DNA of 64,000 nucleotides from Neoarius graeffei. Lineage: Eukaryota; Chordata; Actinopteri; Siluriformes; Ariidae. The notes beneath the pieces are model-generated. The model searched no databases. It saw only the letters and a program-made list of their open reading frames with translations, and was not told the DNA's origin. Positions 1 through 11,312 of this stretch are shown piece by piece. Made by a program: the position numbers and the translations under genes. Each line of letters starts with the position of its first letter. Position 1 is the stretch's first letter. The DNA lies in the NCBI RefSeq assembly GCF_027579695.1, contig NC_083592.1, forward strand, positions 31,143,961-31,207,960, read 5' to 3'.

Positions 1-345
1 GCTTGATATTTGGTACCGAGCTTCAGCTTGGGGTTCTATACTGTGTCTACCGATTTCAGATCTGTTGCACATTGACTTCCTGTTTACCGACTGAATGTAT
101 TTACGAAACATATAGCGTGGATTTCCAAAATTTTCGTAACATTTTTCTCAGCAACTACAAATCACAACTGCTTGATATTTGATACCGAGCTTCAGCTTGG
201 GGTTCTATACCTTGTATACCGTTTTCAGGTCTGTCGTACAACAACTTCCTGTTTATCAACTGAATGTATTTACGAAATGTATAGCATGGATTTTGACGCT
301 ATTTCAAAATGACATTTTACCAGGATGCTATTTGAAATCCTTGGG
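1..345. repeat. Direct tandem duplication, unit about 170 bp
   Basis: The block that begins GCTTGATATTTGGTACCGAG at position 1 recurs from about 171 with only scattered differences. Both copies then share AGCTTCAGCTTGGGGTTCTA and CTGAATGTATTTACGAAA. The left copy may begin before the window. I see no convincing coding potential; the short plus-strand open frame here simply crosses the second copy. Confidence 0.75.
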
Positions 346-1390
346 GAGAGACACTGCTCTTTACTTCCTTGTTTCAGGGTTAATTATTTGTTGAAGTCAA
401 CATTCATAATAAGCGTCCTATTCCTTCGATTGCTTGCATTCTGATGTAAGCGAGAGCGGGGGGATACGTAAGTGAGCAGTAGCTCACAGTTGATCTTGTT
501 TTTTTTTTTTTTTTTGTCACCAAAAAGCACTAAATTGAAATCTGTGAAAATAGATTCTTCAAATATTTCCAACATAGATGATTTGAGTATCTTTTATAGG
601 TATGAAATGTTGCGTAAAGTCTATAGTGTGTTGGAATTCCGTGTTACTCTTCCACCCAGGGCTTCGTAGATGCCTCCGAAATCAGACCTACAAGGTTCAT
701 ACCATGTTGCTCGTGGTATTAAGATATGCATGATGTGTGTTTAAGTCGTATCTTCTAGATATAAATATAAATGAGGCTCCGACACCTTTAATCACCTTTA
801 GTTTTGGTATCCATATATTAACTCTCTGATAGCAGCATGGCATCAGCCTGAGGCTGAAGCTTCTCAAAGGAAACTCTGGCATGTCCATGTTTAGCCAAGT
901 GAAGGACAAGGACTCAGTCAAAAAGGGAGCTCTAGTGTAGCTTTTTTGAGGTGCTTAGTAATCGCAGTGTCTTTTACTATTATTAATCTAAACAATCACC
1001 CACTGATAAATTCCAGAAGGCCTAATGTAAGCGTCTTTTTAGCGACCTAGAATTGCGAGTGATTGCTGGCAGATGAAATTTTGAATGGTTGAATGTTAAG
1101 AATTAAAATTCAGCTTGTTGCACTAGTTGAAATGATGGTCTGGTATTCATTTGTTTTATGCTGCATAGTTTTTAAGGATAGCCAAGAGCAGGGGTCTTCA
1201 ACTTGTGGACCCCACAGAATATTTCAACGGTTTAAACCAATTAAGGAAACAGTACATTTTACATTTATGGCATTTTGCGGACAGTGTGCTTTGTACAGAA
1301 GTACTCTGGAATCTGTCAATAAATACATCCTTATCCTAGTTCACTCAGTCAGGGAGTATCAGTAAGATCAGCCTAAAACCCTTTTGGGGG
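346..1390. other. Unannotated stretch
   Basis: AT-rich sequence with short T-runs (near 498) and small open frames on both strands that resemble no family I know. No repeat structure, splice-bounded exon or RNA gene is visible. Confidence 0.5.
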
Positions 1391-1393
1391 TTT

Positions 1394-1396
<3 letters not shown>

Positions 1397-1445
<49 letters not shown>
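1397..1445. repeat. (GT)n microsatellite
   Basis: About 24 uninterrupted GT dinucleotides, followed by a C-rich, CA-containing stretch. Confidence 0.97.
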
Positions 1446-1446
<1 letters not shown>

Positions 1447-1540
1447 TCCCCCCCACACACGCACCATATTTCTTCAGTGCTAATTTAAGTACTTCATGAA
1501 GCCGTACAATGGAGTCCAAAAGTTGAAAACCGAATGTCTG

Positions 1541-1715
1541 TCCATCCATTGTCCGTAGCCGCTTATCCTGTGCAGGGTCGCAGGCAAGCTGGAGCCTGTC
1601 CCAGCTGACTATGGGCGAGAGGCGGGGTACACCCTGGACAAGTCACCAGATCATTACAGGACTGACACATGGAGACAAACAACCATTCATACTCGCATTC
1701 ACACCTACGGTCAAT
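1541..1715 (-). mobile_element. V-SINE-type SINE, 3' part (split copy)
   Basis: The minus strand carries the 3' half of the SINE that recurs through the window (GTCAGCTGGGACAGGCTCCA, then a GGATAAGCGGCTACGGA-type end). It stops abruptly in the middle of the family consensus at about 1715 and resumes at about 3461, so a later insertion split this SINE. Confidence 0.85.
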
Positions 1716-1724
1716 AGCCCCCAA

Positions 1725-3460
1725 GCATAACTACGTCATCGCTTATTTATCGCAATGCATTATGGGGGATAGCCGGGGTTGGTAGCTGTGCAGTATAGCA
1801 GATGTTAGATTAATTTTACGTGAGAGTGATGTGAGGGGAGTGATTTTGTTGTGCTCTGTCGTGGAAGACAGTGAAATTGGTGATTGAAAGAGGTGGATAA
1901 CATGCCGAGGGTTTACAGCAGGAAAATCTAAATCCAAATCAAGCTTGGTGAGAAGGTAAGACATAAGTGACAAGAATTCGTACAACCTAGAGATTAACTG
2001 AGTCTACCACGCTGGACATCATCAAATCTCAGAATGTCTTATCAAAACATTTATAAATGAGTGATTAGTTAAATAAAACTTGATATCAGGAAACATTACA
2101 AAACAAATCTTTGGAAACCCACTGATCTGCCGTGTCATGTTCTGTATAAATGCATTTACTTCAATAAATGCCGCTCATGAGGTTCACTGATCATTATACA
2201 CACCCGAAAGAGAACCCTTCGTGGTTTGGGAGTTTTATCGGTCCGACAGGCTCGTTCGGCTGCCGAGTGCTTCGGAACGTTGAGAGGCAAAGGCCAAAGA
2301 ATGCTGCTTTGTTTTCCAGGCTTTGGAATATCGCTAGTTCCAGACGATGAACAGTGTCGATTGTTATAATCTTCTGTAACCAAAGGCCGTTTTGCAGACC
2401 GTGAAAATATCGCTGAGTCACGGTTTAAAGGAACAGTACACCGTACTTCCATAATGAAATATGCTCTTATCTGAATTGAGACGAGCTGCTCCGTACCTCT
2501 CCGAGCTTTGCGCGACCTCCCAGTCAGTCAGACGCGCTGTCACTCCTGTTAGCAATGTAGCTAGGCTCAGCATGGCCAACGGTATTTTTTGGGGCTGTAG
2601 TTAGATGCGACCAAACACTTCCACGTTTTTCCTGTTTACATAGGTTTATATTACCAGTGACATGAAACAAGTTCAGTTACACAAATTGAAATGTGGCGAT
2701 TTTCTATACTATGGAAAGTCCACACTATAATGACAGGCGTACTAACACCTTCTGCGCGCTTCGGCAGCGCATTGATATCTGAGCTCCGTATCAATGCGCT
2801 GCCGAAGTGCGCAGAAGGTGTTAGTACGCCTGTCATTATAGTGCGGACTTTCCATAGCATAGAAAATCGCTACGTTTCAATTTGTGTAACTGAACTTGTT
2901 TCATGTCACTGGTCATATAAACCTATGTAAACAGGAAAAACGTGGAAGAGTTTGGTCGCATCTAACTACAGCCCCAAAAAATACCATTGGCCATACTGAG
3001 CCTAGCTACATTGCTAACAGGAGTGACAGCGCGTCTGACTGCGTCTGACTGACTGGGAGGTCGCGCAAAGCTCGGAGAGGTACGGAGCAGCTCGTCTCAA
3101 TTCAGATAAGAGCACATTTCATTATGGAAGTACGGTGGACTGCTCCTTTAAGTCTGTCTTTTTCCCACCAGAGAAACGTAAGCTACAAACACCTTGTCCA
3201 TTTCGATTCAGTTCGAAGGTTTTCGTTAGGGATTAAACTTGCCCATTTCTTTCTTCTCGACTGGCAGCTGATGAAAGCTCAAATTAGGCGTTCTCTTTGT
3301 TGTAGAGACACAGTAAGGCACACAACAGTTCACTTTAGGCAGCATGGTTAAAACCGGTTAGACACAACAATGCAGTGTTTAACAAAGGCAAACAATAAGG
3401 GGGAGCTGACCCCGAGTATCACCCATAATGCATTGTGATGACGTAGTCAGGGTTATTTAG
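1725..3460. mobile_element. DNA element inserted into a SINE, imperfect TIRs
   Basis: This 1.7 kb segment interrupts a SINE. A 9-bp direct repeat, AGCCCCCAA, lies on both sides (1716-1724 and 3461-3469). The termini are imperfect inverted repeats sharing CTACGTCATC and CAATGCATTATGGG. A 9-bp duplication would suit a Mutator-like element, but I see no transposase, so the class is open. It contains a nested 0.7 kb foldback at 2429-3147. A few bases of the SINE are missing at the left junction, so the exact ends are uncertain. Confidence 0.6.
2429..3147. mobile_element. Foldback element, TTAA-flanked, arms about 355 bp
   Basis: Almost the whole unit is an inverted repeat. The left arm (2429 to about 2777) pairs with the right arm (about 2789-3147) around an 11-nt centre at 2778-2788. 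The ends read AGGAACAGTACACCG and, on the other side, CGGTGGACTGCTCCT, each bordered by TTAA (2425-2428 and 3148-3151). The right arm has a small internal duplication (GCGTCTGACT). TTAA duplications are known for piggyBac and Kolobok elements; no transposase is present. Matching open frames on both strands are only mirror images of the two arms. Confidence 0.85.
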
Positions 3461-3650
3461 AGCCCCCAATTAGCCTAACCTGCATGTCTTTGGACTGTGA
3501 GGGAAACCGGAGCACCCGGAGGAAACCCACGCAGACACGGGAAGAACATGCAAACTCCACACAGAAAAGCCCCCATCGGCCACTGGGCTCGAACCCAGAA
3601 CCTTCTTGCTGTGAGGTGACAGTGCTAACCACTACACCACTGTGCCGCCC
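3461..3650 (-). mobile_element. V-SINE-type SINE, 5' part (split copy)
   Basis: The minus strand has the tRNA-derived head (GGGCGGCACAGTGGTGTAGT at the 3650 side), a B-box-like GGGTTCGAGCCC, and the conserved core with TTTGCATGTTCTTCCCGTG. It completes the SINE begun at 1541-1715. Confidence 0.85.
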
Positions 3651-3779
3651 GAAAACAATGTTTTTAAAACCAATGGATAAATGAATAAACAAAACTTCTA
3701 CTAAGGCCTATTGTATTTACTCTCATTATGACCCTGACTATTGTATTACTGGTGAGTAATATGATAAAATATCACTTTA

Positions 3780-4660
3780 TTAATCCGAGGTGGGAAATTC
3801 CAATATTACAACAGCAGGTAAGAGACAGAAAAGAATATAGTGTACAAAACTGTAGTAAATAAATACACAGAATATATAGATGATGTGCAAAATGGGACAG
3901 AATAAAACCAGGTATCACCACTCATATGCAGGTTATAACAGTGTGCAAAAATGTCACTGTGCAGCATTGGACTGGATAAAATGATTATCCTCTGAGAGGT
4001 AGTGCAGAAAAATCAATATGCCTTCTCAGATGGAGATGTTATGTGTGGAACTGTACAGTCTGATGGCTGCACAGACCTGCGAAAGGATCTACGAAAGCGC
4101 TCCTTTCTGCCCTGATTGTGGTTATTAGAGAGAGTAGGGATGCGCGATTATTCATTACGACAGTGAGCTTAGACAGCATCCTCCTCTTCACCTACCATCA
4201 CCACTGTGTTCACTCTGGAACCCATGACTGATGCAGCTCTCTTTATATTGTCGAGTCTGTTGATCTCATTTGTATGCTATGCTGTGCGTTGATGCCACTG
4301 CCCCAGCACACAGCAGCATAAAAGATAGCACTTGACACAACAGACGTGTAGAATGTTTGTAGAAGGTGACCCTGAACTCTAAAGGACCTCCTCGGAAAGT
4401 AGAGTTGCATTTGTCCCTTTTGTACAAGCTGTCCATGTTCATGTCTCACACCCCAGCTTTTCAATCAGGTGAACACCCTGGTACTTACCACTTCCCGGGT
4501 CTGTACCATCTCAGTGTTCGGACTCTCAGTTGTGTCCAGAGCTGGAACATATTTCTTCTTACGGAATTCCACCACAATCTCTTTGCTCTCTTGCTGGTGT
4601 AATCTTGTAGTCCCATGCGCATTTTTTTTAAACTGCTTGTGAATCGTCATAATAAAACGC
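3780..4660 (-). pseudogene. Rex1-like LINE 3' fragment (degenerate RT C-terminus)
   Basis: Minus-strand translations give a broken reverse-transcriptase C-terminus (FYTSVVSSAIFYAAVCWGSG, preceded by QKGQMQLYFPRRS). This matches, block for block, the intact LINE at 57.7-59.3 kb (FYQSVVASVLFYTVVCWGGS). Frames are broken many times. The left side (3780-4090) carries the same kind of 3' UTR text, including TGTACAGTCTGATGG. It is a dead, 5'-truncated copy. Confidence 0.75.
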
Positions 4661-4849
4661 ACAGGTCTAATAAGAAAGCATGTCGCATCAACACTCGATC
4701 GCACACCGGCCACAGGTGGGATGTTGGTGGGAGTTTTGGTGTAATTGAATCCTCTGTGTTTGGCTAAGACTGTAAACAAAACGTTAAAACCATTCGATTT
4801 TGAGTTAAGCTCGGATATGATGAGATAACAACCTAAGGTTGTCATAAAC

Positions 4850-5280
4850 GTGCATACAGAAGGATGAGAAGAAAAAAAACCCAGATGATGCAGTAGGTTT
4901 AGGAGTTCCCTTCTAAAATATTAAACAGTAATTTCATCTGACTAGTTATTGTCATTCAACCCCATTCTTGGTCATTTATTACTTTTTCATTGTATTGATC
5001 TATTTCTCCTTTTTTGTAGGACGTAGAATTGTACCCTGCATGTTCCGTGTTCGACCCCTGCTTCCTCCACGTCATGTCTTTCCTCCTCCCTTCCGCTGCT
5101 TTCGCCCCTATTTCTAGGTCTGATATTTTAACAAACTGTCATTGTGAGGGTTTAAACCTTCCCTTTTCTTTTGGTTATTGTTTATTCATTATATATCTGT
5201 AGAGAAATTTCACATCATTTAGACAAATTAGTAATATTAATAAAATATATTTTCTAATTTGGTGTCCTGTGTCATTTGAG
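4850..5280. other. Unannotated stretch
   Basis: AT-rich sequence with several AATAAA motifs. I see no gene or clear repeat in it. Confidence 0.4.
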
Positions 5281-5286
5281 GCAGTG

Positions 5287-5520
5287 GGAGAGAGTAGGCA
5301 AGGCCAGTTCTGTTTTTATTATACACTGAAGACATGGGTTTCAAGGCTTCAGATAAACGATGAACAGAACAGATGATCAAGATAGATCACAATTTCAGCT
5401 TTCATTTCCTAATCTTTACATCTAGATGTGTTAAACAACTTGGCACGTTTGGTGGCAGCCCACCCAATTAAGTGCGTAAAAGTATAGGAACAGATCGTCT
5501 TAAAGTAAATAACACTTCTT
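5287..5520. mobile_element. Terminal fragment of a Tc1-like element
   Basis: AAGGCCAGTTCTGTTTTTATTATACACTG-type sequence followed by GAAGACATGGG matches the ends of the Tc1-like copy at 23643-25800 (TATACACTGAAGACA). The text after it (CAATTTCAGCTTTCATTTCC) also matches that copy's terminal region. No transposase remains. Confidence 0.6.
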
Positions 5521-5997
5521 CTATCCACGCTCACTGGATATGAGCAATCGCACGCTCTGATTGGCTACTCTACTATTAGGATATCAGCTCATATACCGTG
5601 AGTAGAGAAAAACAAAGTGGTGGAGCGTGTTGCTGAACCCACCGAGGACGAAATAAAAACTCAAAAAAAAAAAAAGGAACAAAATATGGAATGAAAGTAT
5701 TTGATGGTAAGAATGTACCTTTTTTCCCCAGAATTATTATAGCATTTTTCACAAGTTGCTACAGTCATTTCACTGGTTTGTTTACATTCTTCATCTTTTA
5801 AAGGTCCCATGGCATGAAATTTTCACTTTTTGAGGTTTTTTAACGTTAAAATGAGTTCCTCTGACCTTCTTAAGTCACCCCAGTGGCTAGAAATTTCATA
5901 ATGTGTAAAGCAAACTATGCCCAACATTTGAGAATGGCGCGTCAAAATGGCGCGTTGATAAACTCTTCCCTTGCCTACGTCAGCAAGGGAGATGATT

Positions 5998-6024
5998 CCC
6001 CCCCCCCCCCCCCCCCCCCCCCCC
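5998..6024. repeat. Poly-C tract (27 nt)
   Basis: An uninterrupted C run just upstream of the THAP exon start. It yields poly-proline frames on the plus strand and poly-glycine on the minus strand, which are artefacts. The true length is probably variable or mis-sequenced. Confidence 0.95.
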
Positions 6025-6041
6025 GGATTCCCACCCACTGT

Positions 6042-6353
6042 ATGGATTGCCCGCCCAGCTCAAAAGTTGCCACCAAACATGGAAGTTGTGCTGTACATGG
6101 ATGTGACAACACAGAAAGGAGTCTGTTTTTACTGCCGACGGGAGAGCCCCTGAAGACGCAGTGGCTTAATTTTATTTACTCCAATAATACGCCGTCGAGT
6201 CTACCTAAGACGGTGTATGTTTGTCGGAAGCATTTTACTGAGGAATGTTTCCACAACTTGGGACAGTACAGGGCAGGTTTTGCACATCAACTGTCACTGA
6301 AGCCTGGGTCCGTACCAAGCATCCCTGCCACATCAGCAACAAACACCGAACAA
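6042..6353 (+). CDS. THAP-domain exon inside a transposon
   Basis: About 104 codons from an ATG placed after the poly-C tract up to a strong splice donor (CAA|GTAAGTG at 6354). The peptide has the C2CH layout of a THAP DNA-binding finger: CAVHGC (Cys-x4-Cys) near residue 15, and VCRKHF (Cys-x2-His) about 45 residues later. A LKPGSVPSI tail stands where THAP proteins carry their AVPTIF-type box. A longer upstream-open frame exists, but it crosses poly-C, so I prefer this start. THAP fingers bind DNA in the nucleus and are common in P-element and Kolobok transposases. No downstream exon is recognisable; it may be a deleted transposon gene. Confidence 0.7.
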
Positions 6354-7009
6354 GTAAGTGTATAACTGTTAAGTCGTTTTGCCGTGTTTTAAAATCGGTG
6401 CCACGTTAGCCTTGCAATGGCTACATTAGCTGTGCAGCTAACTGCTTCCTGCAGTTAGCCAGGTACTCTGCGCTACAAAACCAAAAAGCATGCAGCATGC
6501 TCTGTTATAATAGCCAATCAAAACAGTTTTTACAAAGGCACCCACATTCTTTTTTTTAAGTCACTCGTTCATTTCATTTGTTTGTTTGTTCAGTAAAAAC
6601 CCAAACATTTGTTGAATTTATTTTATTTCCTCGCGTCGCACCTTAATGACGTCAGCGCACGGTATTTTTCCCTTCGCGGTTTGTTCCTTCTCTCTTGCCA
6701 TAGTAAGACACCCACATCCGCTTGTTCTGACCCACTGGAGGTAGCGTCACAGTGCTGTTAGCCAATCAGAGGTAACTCGTTTACATGTCATGAATATTAA
6801 TGATAAGACCCGCCCCCACCCTCTACCCTTCCCCGCCTTCTGCTTCTCATTAGCAAAACGACGCACTGGGAAAAGCGCTGAAATGGGGCTTTCTCCCAGG
6901 AGGCTATATCTACGTGCCTTTCGAGAAAGGCTGCGGATATAACATCCGGAAACCTCCACGAGCCCGTTTAAAGCATCAACAAACCACCATGCCATGGGAC
7001 CTTTAAGCA

Positions 7010-7430
7010 TTACATTTTTATTTATTTTTTTTTAGACTGGTTCAAAAGCTCAAAGAAGTTTGAAAATTACATCACTGAAATGTCCAAGGAAGAATGAAAT
7101 AAATGTCTAAAGCTATTCTATACCTCAGCATGACCGCAAGATGGCACTTTCTACAAAACAACAACACTAAAGTCAATTCGTGCAGACATTGATGAGTTTT
7201 TAAGAAGTCCACCTAAGTGTAAATGATTTTGTCAGATATTTTGTATAAAGTTTTTATTTATCAAGTTTGCAAAAAATTTGAAATAAAAATGCTCTGTTTC
7301 TCAAAATCCAGTGAATGTGGATAGAATAAAACAATTATTCTACTCAATCTCATCATACATGGCTTGGAGCAAACTCAGCTCTACGTGCCTCCTCGGCTAT
7401 CAGCTTGTAAACGACTCGATTTTGTGGAAT
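7010..7430. other. Unannotated stretch
   Basis: AT-rich sequence. I see no gene or repeat family that I can name. Confidence 0.4.
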
Positions 7431-7972
7431 AATTGTTAACTATTTGGTTGCATATCTCTTGCTTATGTCAGGCTGGCGACCCACTGACTCGCCCAACTAT
7501 TGCATTCATGTTTTGTGATGCTTTTCCAGGCCACAGCTTCTTTCTGTTGTTTGTTTTGGGGGGTTTCACCCTTCAGTCTCCTCTCCAGGAGGTAAAATGC
7601 ATGCTCAGTTATGTTAAGGTCTAGAGATTGAATTGGCCAGTCTAAATCCTTCTACTTTTCCCCCGATGAAGGCCTTTTGTTATGTTGGCAGTGTGTTTTG
7701 ATTAGATTGGTTGCATTTCTTTGTGAATTAGCAGACAATGTTTCTGTAAACTTCATTCTGCTGCTACCGTCATGCATTACATCATCAATAAAGTTTAGTG
7801 CATCTGTTCCAGAAGCAGCCATGCAAATCTGAGCCATGACACAACCTCCAACCTTCTTAACCAATGAGGTTGTACGTTTTGGATCATGAGTTCTTTCCTT
7901 CTCCATACTTTGACCTTTTCCATCACTTTGGTCGAGGTTAATCATGGTTCCAGAATGTTTATCACTTCTAAT

Positions 7973-8543
7973 ACCCCTTTTCCACCAAATCAGTTCCAAG
8001 GCTGGTTAGGGGCCGGTGCTGGTTCACAACTCGTTCAACTTGTGAGCCAGGTGAGAACCAGTTTGCTTTTCCATAGCTCGCGGTGCTAAGAGAAGACACG
8101 TCATTACGTCACTGTATACGTCAGTTACGTCGTTGTATACGTCAGTTACGTCATTGTATACATCATTACGTCGCTGTATACGTCAGTTATGTCGCTACGT
8201 TTGCATAAACCTTGGCGCGAATATCGAAGCAAAAACAACACGGAAGAAGCAGCAGCAACAACAATAATAATAATGGATGACTTCGCGTTTGTACAGCTGC
8301 GGCTTCCCTTCACTTAAAAATGGCGATCTTTCACGGTCTTGTTATTGTTGTTGGTCTTAACAACTCCGCCCCCCCGCTGATGTAAGTGGTTCTTTCCTCT
8401 GGCCCAGCAGAGAGTTGGTGCTAGCCTGGAACCGGTTTTTCTGGCCCCAGAGCCAGTTCTGTGTCAGTGGAAACAGAAAACCCGGTTCCAAACTAAGCAC
8501 TGGCCCCGAACCAGCCCTGGAACTGCTTTGGTGGAAAAGGGGC
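7973..8543. mobile_element. MITE with long TIRs
   Basis: The left end ACCCCTTTTCCACCAAATCA and the inverse of the right end, GCCCCTTTTCCACCAAAGCA, match for tens of bases (through GTTCCA and GGCTGGTT). The 571-bp unit interrupts the Tc1-like relic and has no open frame of note. It includes a short tandem repeat at 8095-8205. It resembles the common fish hAT-like MITEs, but I could not fix a target duplication. Confidence 0.75.
8095..8205. repeat. Short tandem repeat with TACGTCA motifs
   Basis: A unit of about 20 bp (TGTATACGTCAGTTACGTCG type) is repeated about five times inside the MITE. At least five TACGTCA and two TACGTCG sites occur, resembling the CRE/ATF core. Whether any protein binds here cannot be told from sequence. 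Confidence 0.8.
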
Positions 8544-8981
8544 AAATGTGGTCTTTAGATTCTTACTCCTGATGAGTGCTTTATGTTTTGGTCTTTGTAT
8601 TTCTGCTCTCAGTGGTGGATTGTGATACCTTCACCCCTGCTCAGCGAAGGTTGTTGGTGATGTTTCTGGGTTTTTGTTCACAGCTCGTACAGTGTTTGTC
8701 ATCACCTGTTGTTGTTTTTTTTTTCCTTGGACATCCTGTCCAATGTCTGTTCATTAGTACACAAGTGGTTTCTTTCTTTTTCAGGACATTCCAAACTGTT
8801 GTACTGGCTATGCCCAATGCTTATGCAATGGCTCTGACAGATTTTTCTTCTTTTCTCAGCATCAGAATAGCTTGCTTTTCTCTCTTAGACAGCTCTGTGG
8901 TCTTCAGGTTGGTTTATCAGGTTAGTTTTTGACAATAAATGCAGTCTTCACTGGTAAGACTCAGGGCTCAAACCAAGTTTG

Positions 8982-9180
8982 TTAGTATTACATTAATGCC
9001 ATTTAGCAGACGCTCTTATCCAGAGCAACGTACAACATACCCAGAGCAGCCTGGGGAGCAGTTAGGGGTTAGGTGCCTTGCTCAAGGACACTTCAGCCAT
9101 TCGTGGTGGTCCAGGGAATCAAACCAATGACCTTTTGGTCCTAAAGCTGGGTCTCTAACCATTAGGCTATGGCTTCCCCA
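8982..9180 (-). mobile_element. tRNA-derived SINE, minus strand
   Basis: The minus strand begins TGGGGAAGCCATAGCCTAAT, with an A-box-like TAGCCTAATGGTTAGAG and a B-box-like GGTTTGATTCC. It runs on to GGATAAGAGCGTCTGCTAAA, an end shared by many fish SINE copies. It is a SINE head, not a tRNA gene. Confidence 0.7.
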
Positions 9181-9337
9181 TGGTACAATCCGCATGGTAC
9201 AATCTACACTTATGTATCCCCTAGAGCTTATTATTGGACTTCAAGGTGTACCTTTTTAGGGTGAAAAAGGTACATATATGTTCCTAATCAGTATATGAAT
9301 GTTACAAATAAGTACCTTAGAGAGTACTGGCCCAGTG

Positions 9338-9424
9338 ACAGCCATTCGTGCTGGTCCAGGGAATCGAACCGGTGACATTTTGATCCTAATGCTGCTTCTC
9401 TAACCATTAGAGCATGGCTTCCCC
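9338..9424 (-). mobile_element. Partial copy of the same tRNA-derived SINE
   Basis: GGGGAAGCCATGCTCTAATG on the minus strand repeats the head of the neighbouring SINE, with GGTTCGATTCCC as a B-box-like block. The tail is missing. Confidence 0.65.
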
Positions 9425-9482
9425 ATAGAGTAGACATTCAAGTGTCTTCAGTGTATAGCAAAAAACAAAAGAATTGGTGCCA

Positions 9483-9486
<4 letters not shown>

Positions 9487-9521
<35 letters not shown>

Positions 9522-9577
9522 ATGTGTATGTATTGGGCTGATGGCACACCCACATACATAGATACATACCGTACACA

Positions 9578-9612
<35 letters not shown>
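9487..9612. repeat. Paired (CA)n and (GT)n tracts
   Basis: (CA)n at about 9487-9520 and (GT)n at about 9581-9612 are separated by about 60 bp and flanked by matching TATACAC and GTGTATA text, so the whole can fold into a hairpin. The histidine/threonine- and valine/cysteine-rich open frames here are translations of the dinucleotides. CT-rich repeats follow at about 9672-9705. Confidence 0.9.
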
Positions 9613-9614
<2 letters not shown>

Positions 9615-9799
9615 ATACATGTGGGTGTGTATACATAAAAAAAAAACCAAATCACATGTGAAGCTGTTAGAGCTCTCTGTCTCTCTCTCTGTCTCTCTCT
9701 CTCTCCTCTACAGGTGCTTTGTATTTTGACGGTCCCGTTTGCCCTCCGCAGACCATCACTCCTGTTTTTCTTCACCTGGGAACACAGGATTTCTGTCCT

Positions 9800-11300
9800 G
9801 ATTTTTACATTTAATGTTCCGTCTGAAGGGGTACGTCACTGCTTGTGGCCTGACCGGACTCGCAAATTTTTTTTTTTTAACTTAACACAGGGTCATTTTC
9901 TGGTACTGAGGAAACCTTCCTTGTTTTAGCATGGATCAATAATATCCTCTGTTAAACTCAAGGAAACTCAAGACATAAATACAAAATGTGGTTTGTATTT
10001 ATGCTACGTTTATATGTTCTTTGTAAATACATATTTTTCAAAGTAAGCAATATTTTATCAGGGCTATTAGCAATAAGGAATTAGATGCACTGCTGATAGG
10101 CTACAGACAATATTCCATGCTGAAAGTCCAAAATTTATGGTATATTTGTATTTGAAATGAATAATATTGTATTTATACGAGGAAAAAACAGTTTATCAAA
10201 TGGAGTGCAGTGTAATTTAGTCCTTTCTTCCGTAATGTGGCACTTACTTAATCCAACACCATGTTATAAGCTAAAGGTATGCACGTAAATGCAAATAGTT
10301 ACACATACATAGTGTTTTTATAATAAAGGCTGTACAAATCTTTCTATGATGATTGTATTGTGGTTGAAATGTGTTGTGTGAGTTTGTGGATGTGTTTATG
10401 TAACTACTGTATTCATGTAATAACTGTATAACGTTATTAAATTTTCATTATCAGGATTAATCAACAGTGATTTTGGCATTTGTCCTAATTAAATCTTAAC
10501 CTAGTTTGTTATACTTATTAGTCTGGTCTGTGACCTGGCAAGGTTGCTTTTGGATGTGGAAGCATCTTTTCAATACACTGACAAGAAGCAGGGCAGGGGG
10601 ACGAGAGTGATTTATGAGTCAGGTGTGTGGGGTCTTATATTTTTAGGCAGAACAAAGTGGGTGAAGAGATGTGTTGTAAGATTATGTAAGGTGGGCATTC
10701 TGCAAATAAAATTCAAGACATTGTCAAGATTTTGCCAGGTCCCCTACTTCATACTCTACCACACTTTTTTTTTTTTAGGTTGAAGTTAAAATGTAATTCG
10801 AAAGTCTTAGTGTAAGCAATTTCACACATGTGCTGAGTGAATGATCATGGAATTAAATAAAAGTGATTGACAGCAAACCTTATAATGCGTGCACCTCTTC
10901 GACATCCTCTCTCCTTTTAAAAGAGTATGCCAGACATTCAATTCCCTTCGGATTAGTTAATTTCGACTGGACAGGTGAAGACTGTTAAAGACTTTTTCCA
11001 ATTTTCAACAGTCCCGTTTTCAATGAGCCTGTGCTCGCTGTAGCCTTGGGTTCCTTTTCTTGGCTGTGGGCTTTTGCTGTTGTGTCCCATCTGCCTCAAG
11101 GTTTAGCGTGTTGTGTTGTGAATGCTCTTTGGCTCCCTGTAGTTGGACAGAGTGGTTATTTGAGTTTGAGTCATTATTGCCGCCTTGTCAGCATGAATGA
11201 GTCCGGGCATTCTTTTCTGACCTCTTTCATCAACAAGATGTTTCCGTCTGCAGAACTCTCTCTCACTCACTGGAATTTTATTATTATTATTTTTTTGCAC
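9800..11300. other. Unannotated stretch
   Basis: Mostly AT-rich sequence with a few short plus-strand open frames that I do not recognise. Nothing supports a gene, RNA or named repeat. Confidence 0.4.
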
Positions 11301-11312
11301 CACTCTTATGTA

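Larger units (their letters stand above)
5802..7002 (+). mobile_element. TTAA-flanked DNA element with a THAP exon (Kolobok-like)
   Basis: Ends read AGGTCCCATGGCATG at 5802 and CATGCCATGGGACCT at 7002, a near-perfect inverted repeat. TTAA flanks both sides (5798-5801 and 7003-7006). The element is 1.2 kb and contains one exon encoding a THAP zinc finger. TTAA duplication together with a THAP domain is the Kolobok pattern; the catalytic transposase part is absent, so it is non-autonomous or deleted. The Kolobok label is inference. Confidence 0.7.
7431..9470 (-). pseudogene. Decayed Tc1-like transposon, minus strand
   Basis: The minus strand aligns in order with the Tc1-like copy at 23643-25800: the helix-turn-helix part (8600-8900, GCATTGGGCATAGCCAGTAC), the GGCVMAQICMAASGTDALNF block (7652-7999), the catalytic-region text (TTTAGACTGGCCAATTCAAT), and a 5' end with CTATACACTGAAGACA (about 9440-9470). 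Stops and frameshifts are frequent. A MITE (7973-8543) and SINE-like pieces (8982-9180, 9338-9424) sit inside it. It encodes no active transposase. Confidence 0.7.

Noticed and set aside
2168-2452. Overlapping frames on both strands near 2.2-2.4 kb as a host exon
   Set aside because: They lie inside a DNA element, overlap on both strands, and match no domain I know.
9407-9775. Long minus-strand frames rich in His/Thr and Val/Cys
   Set aside because: They are translations of (CA)n and (GT)n microsatellites with no other features.
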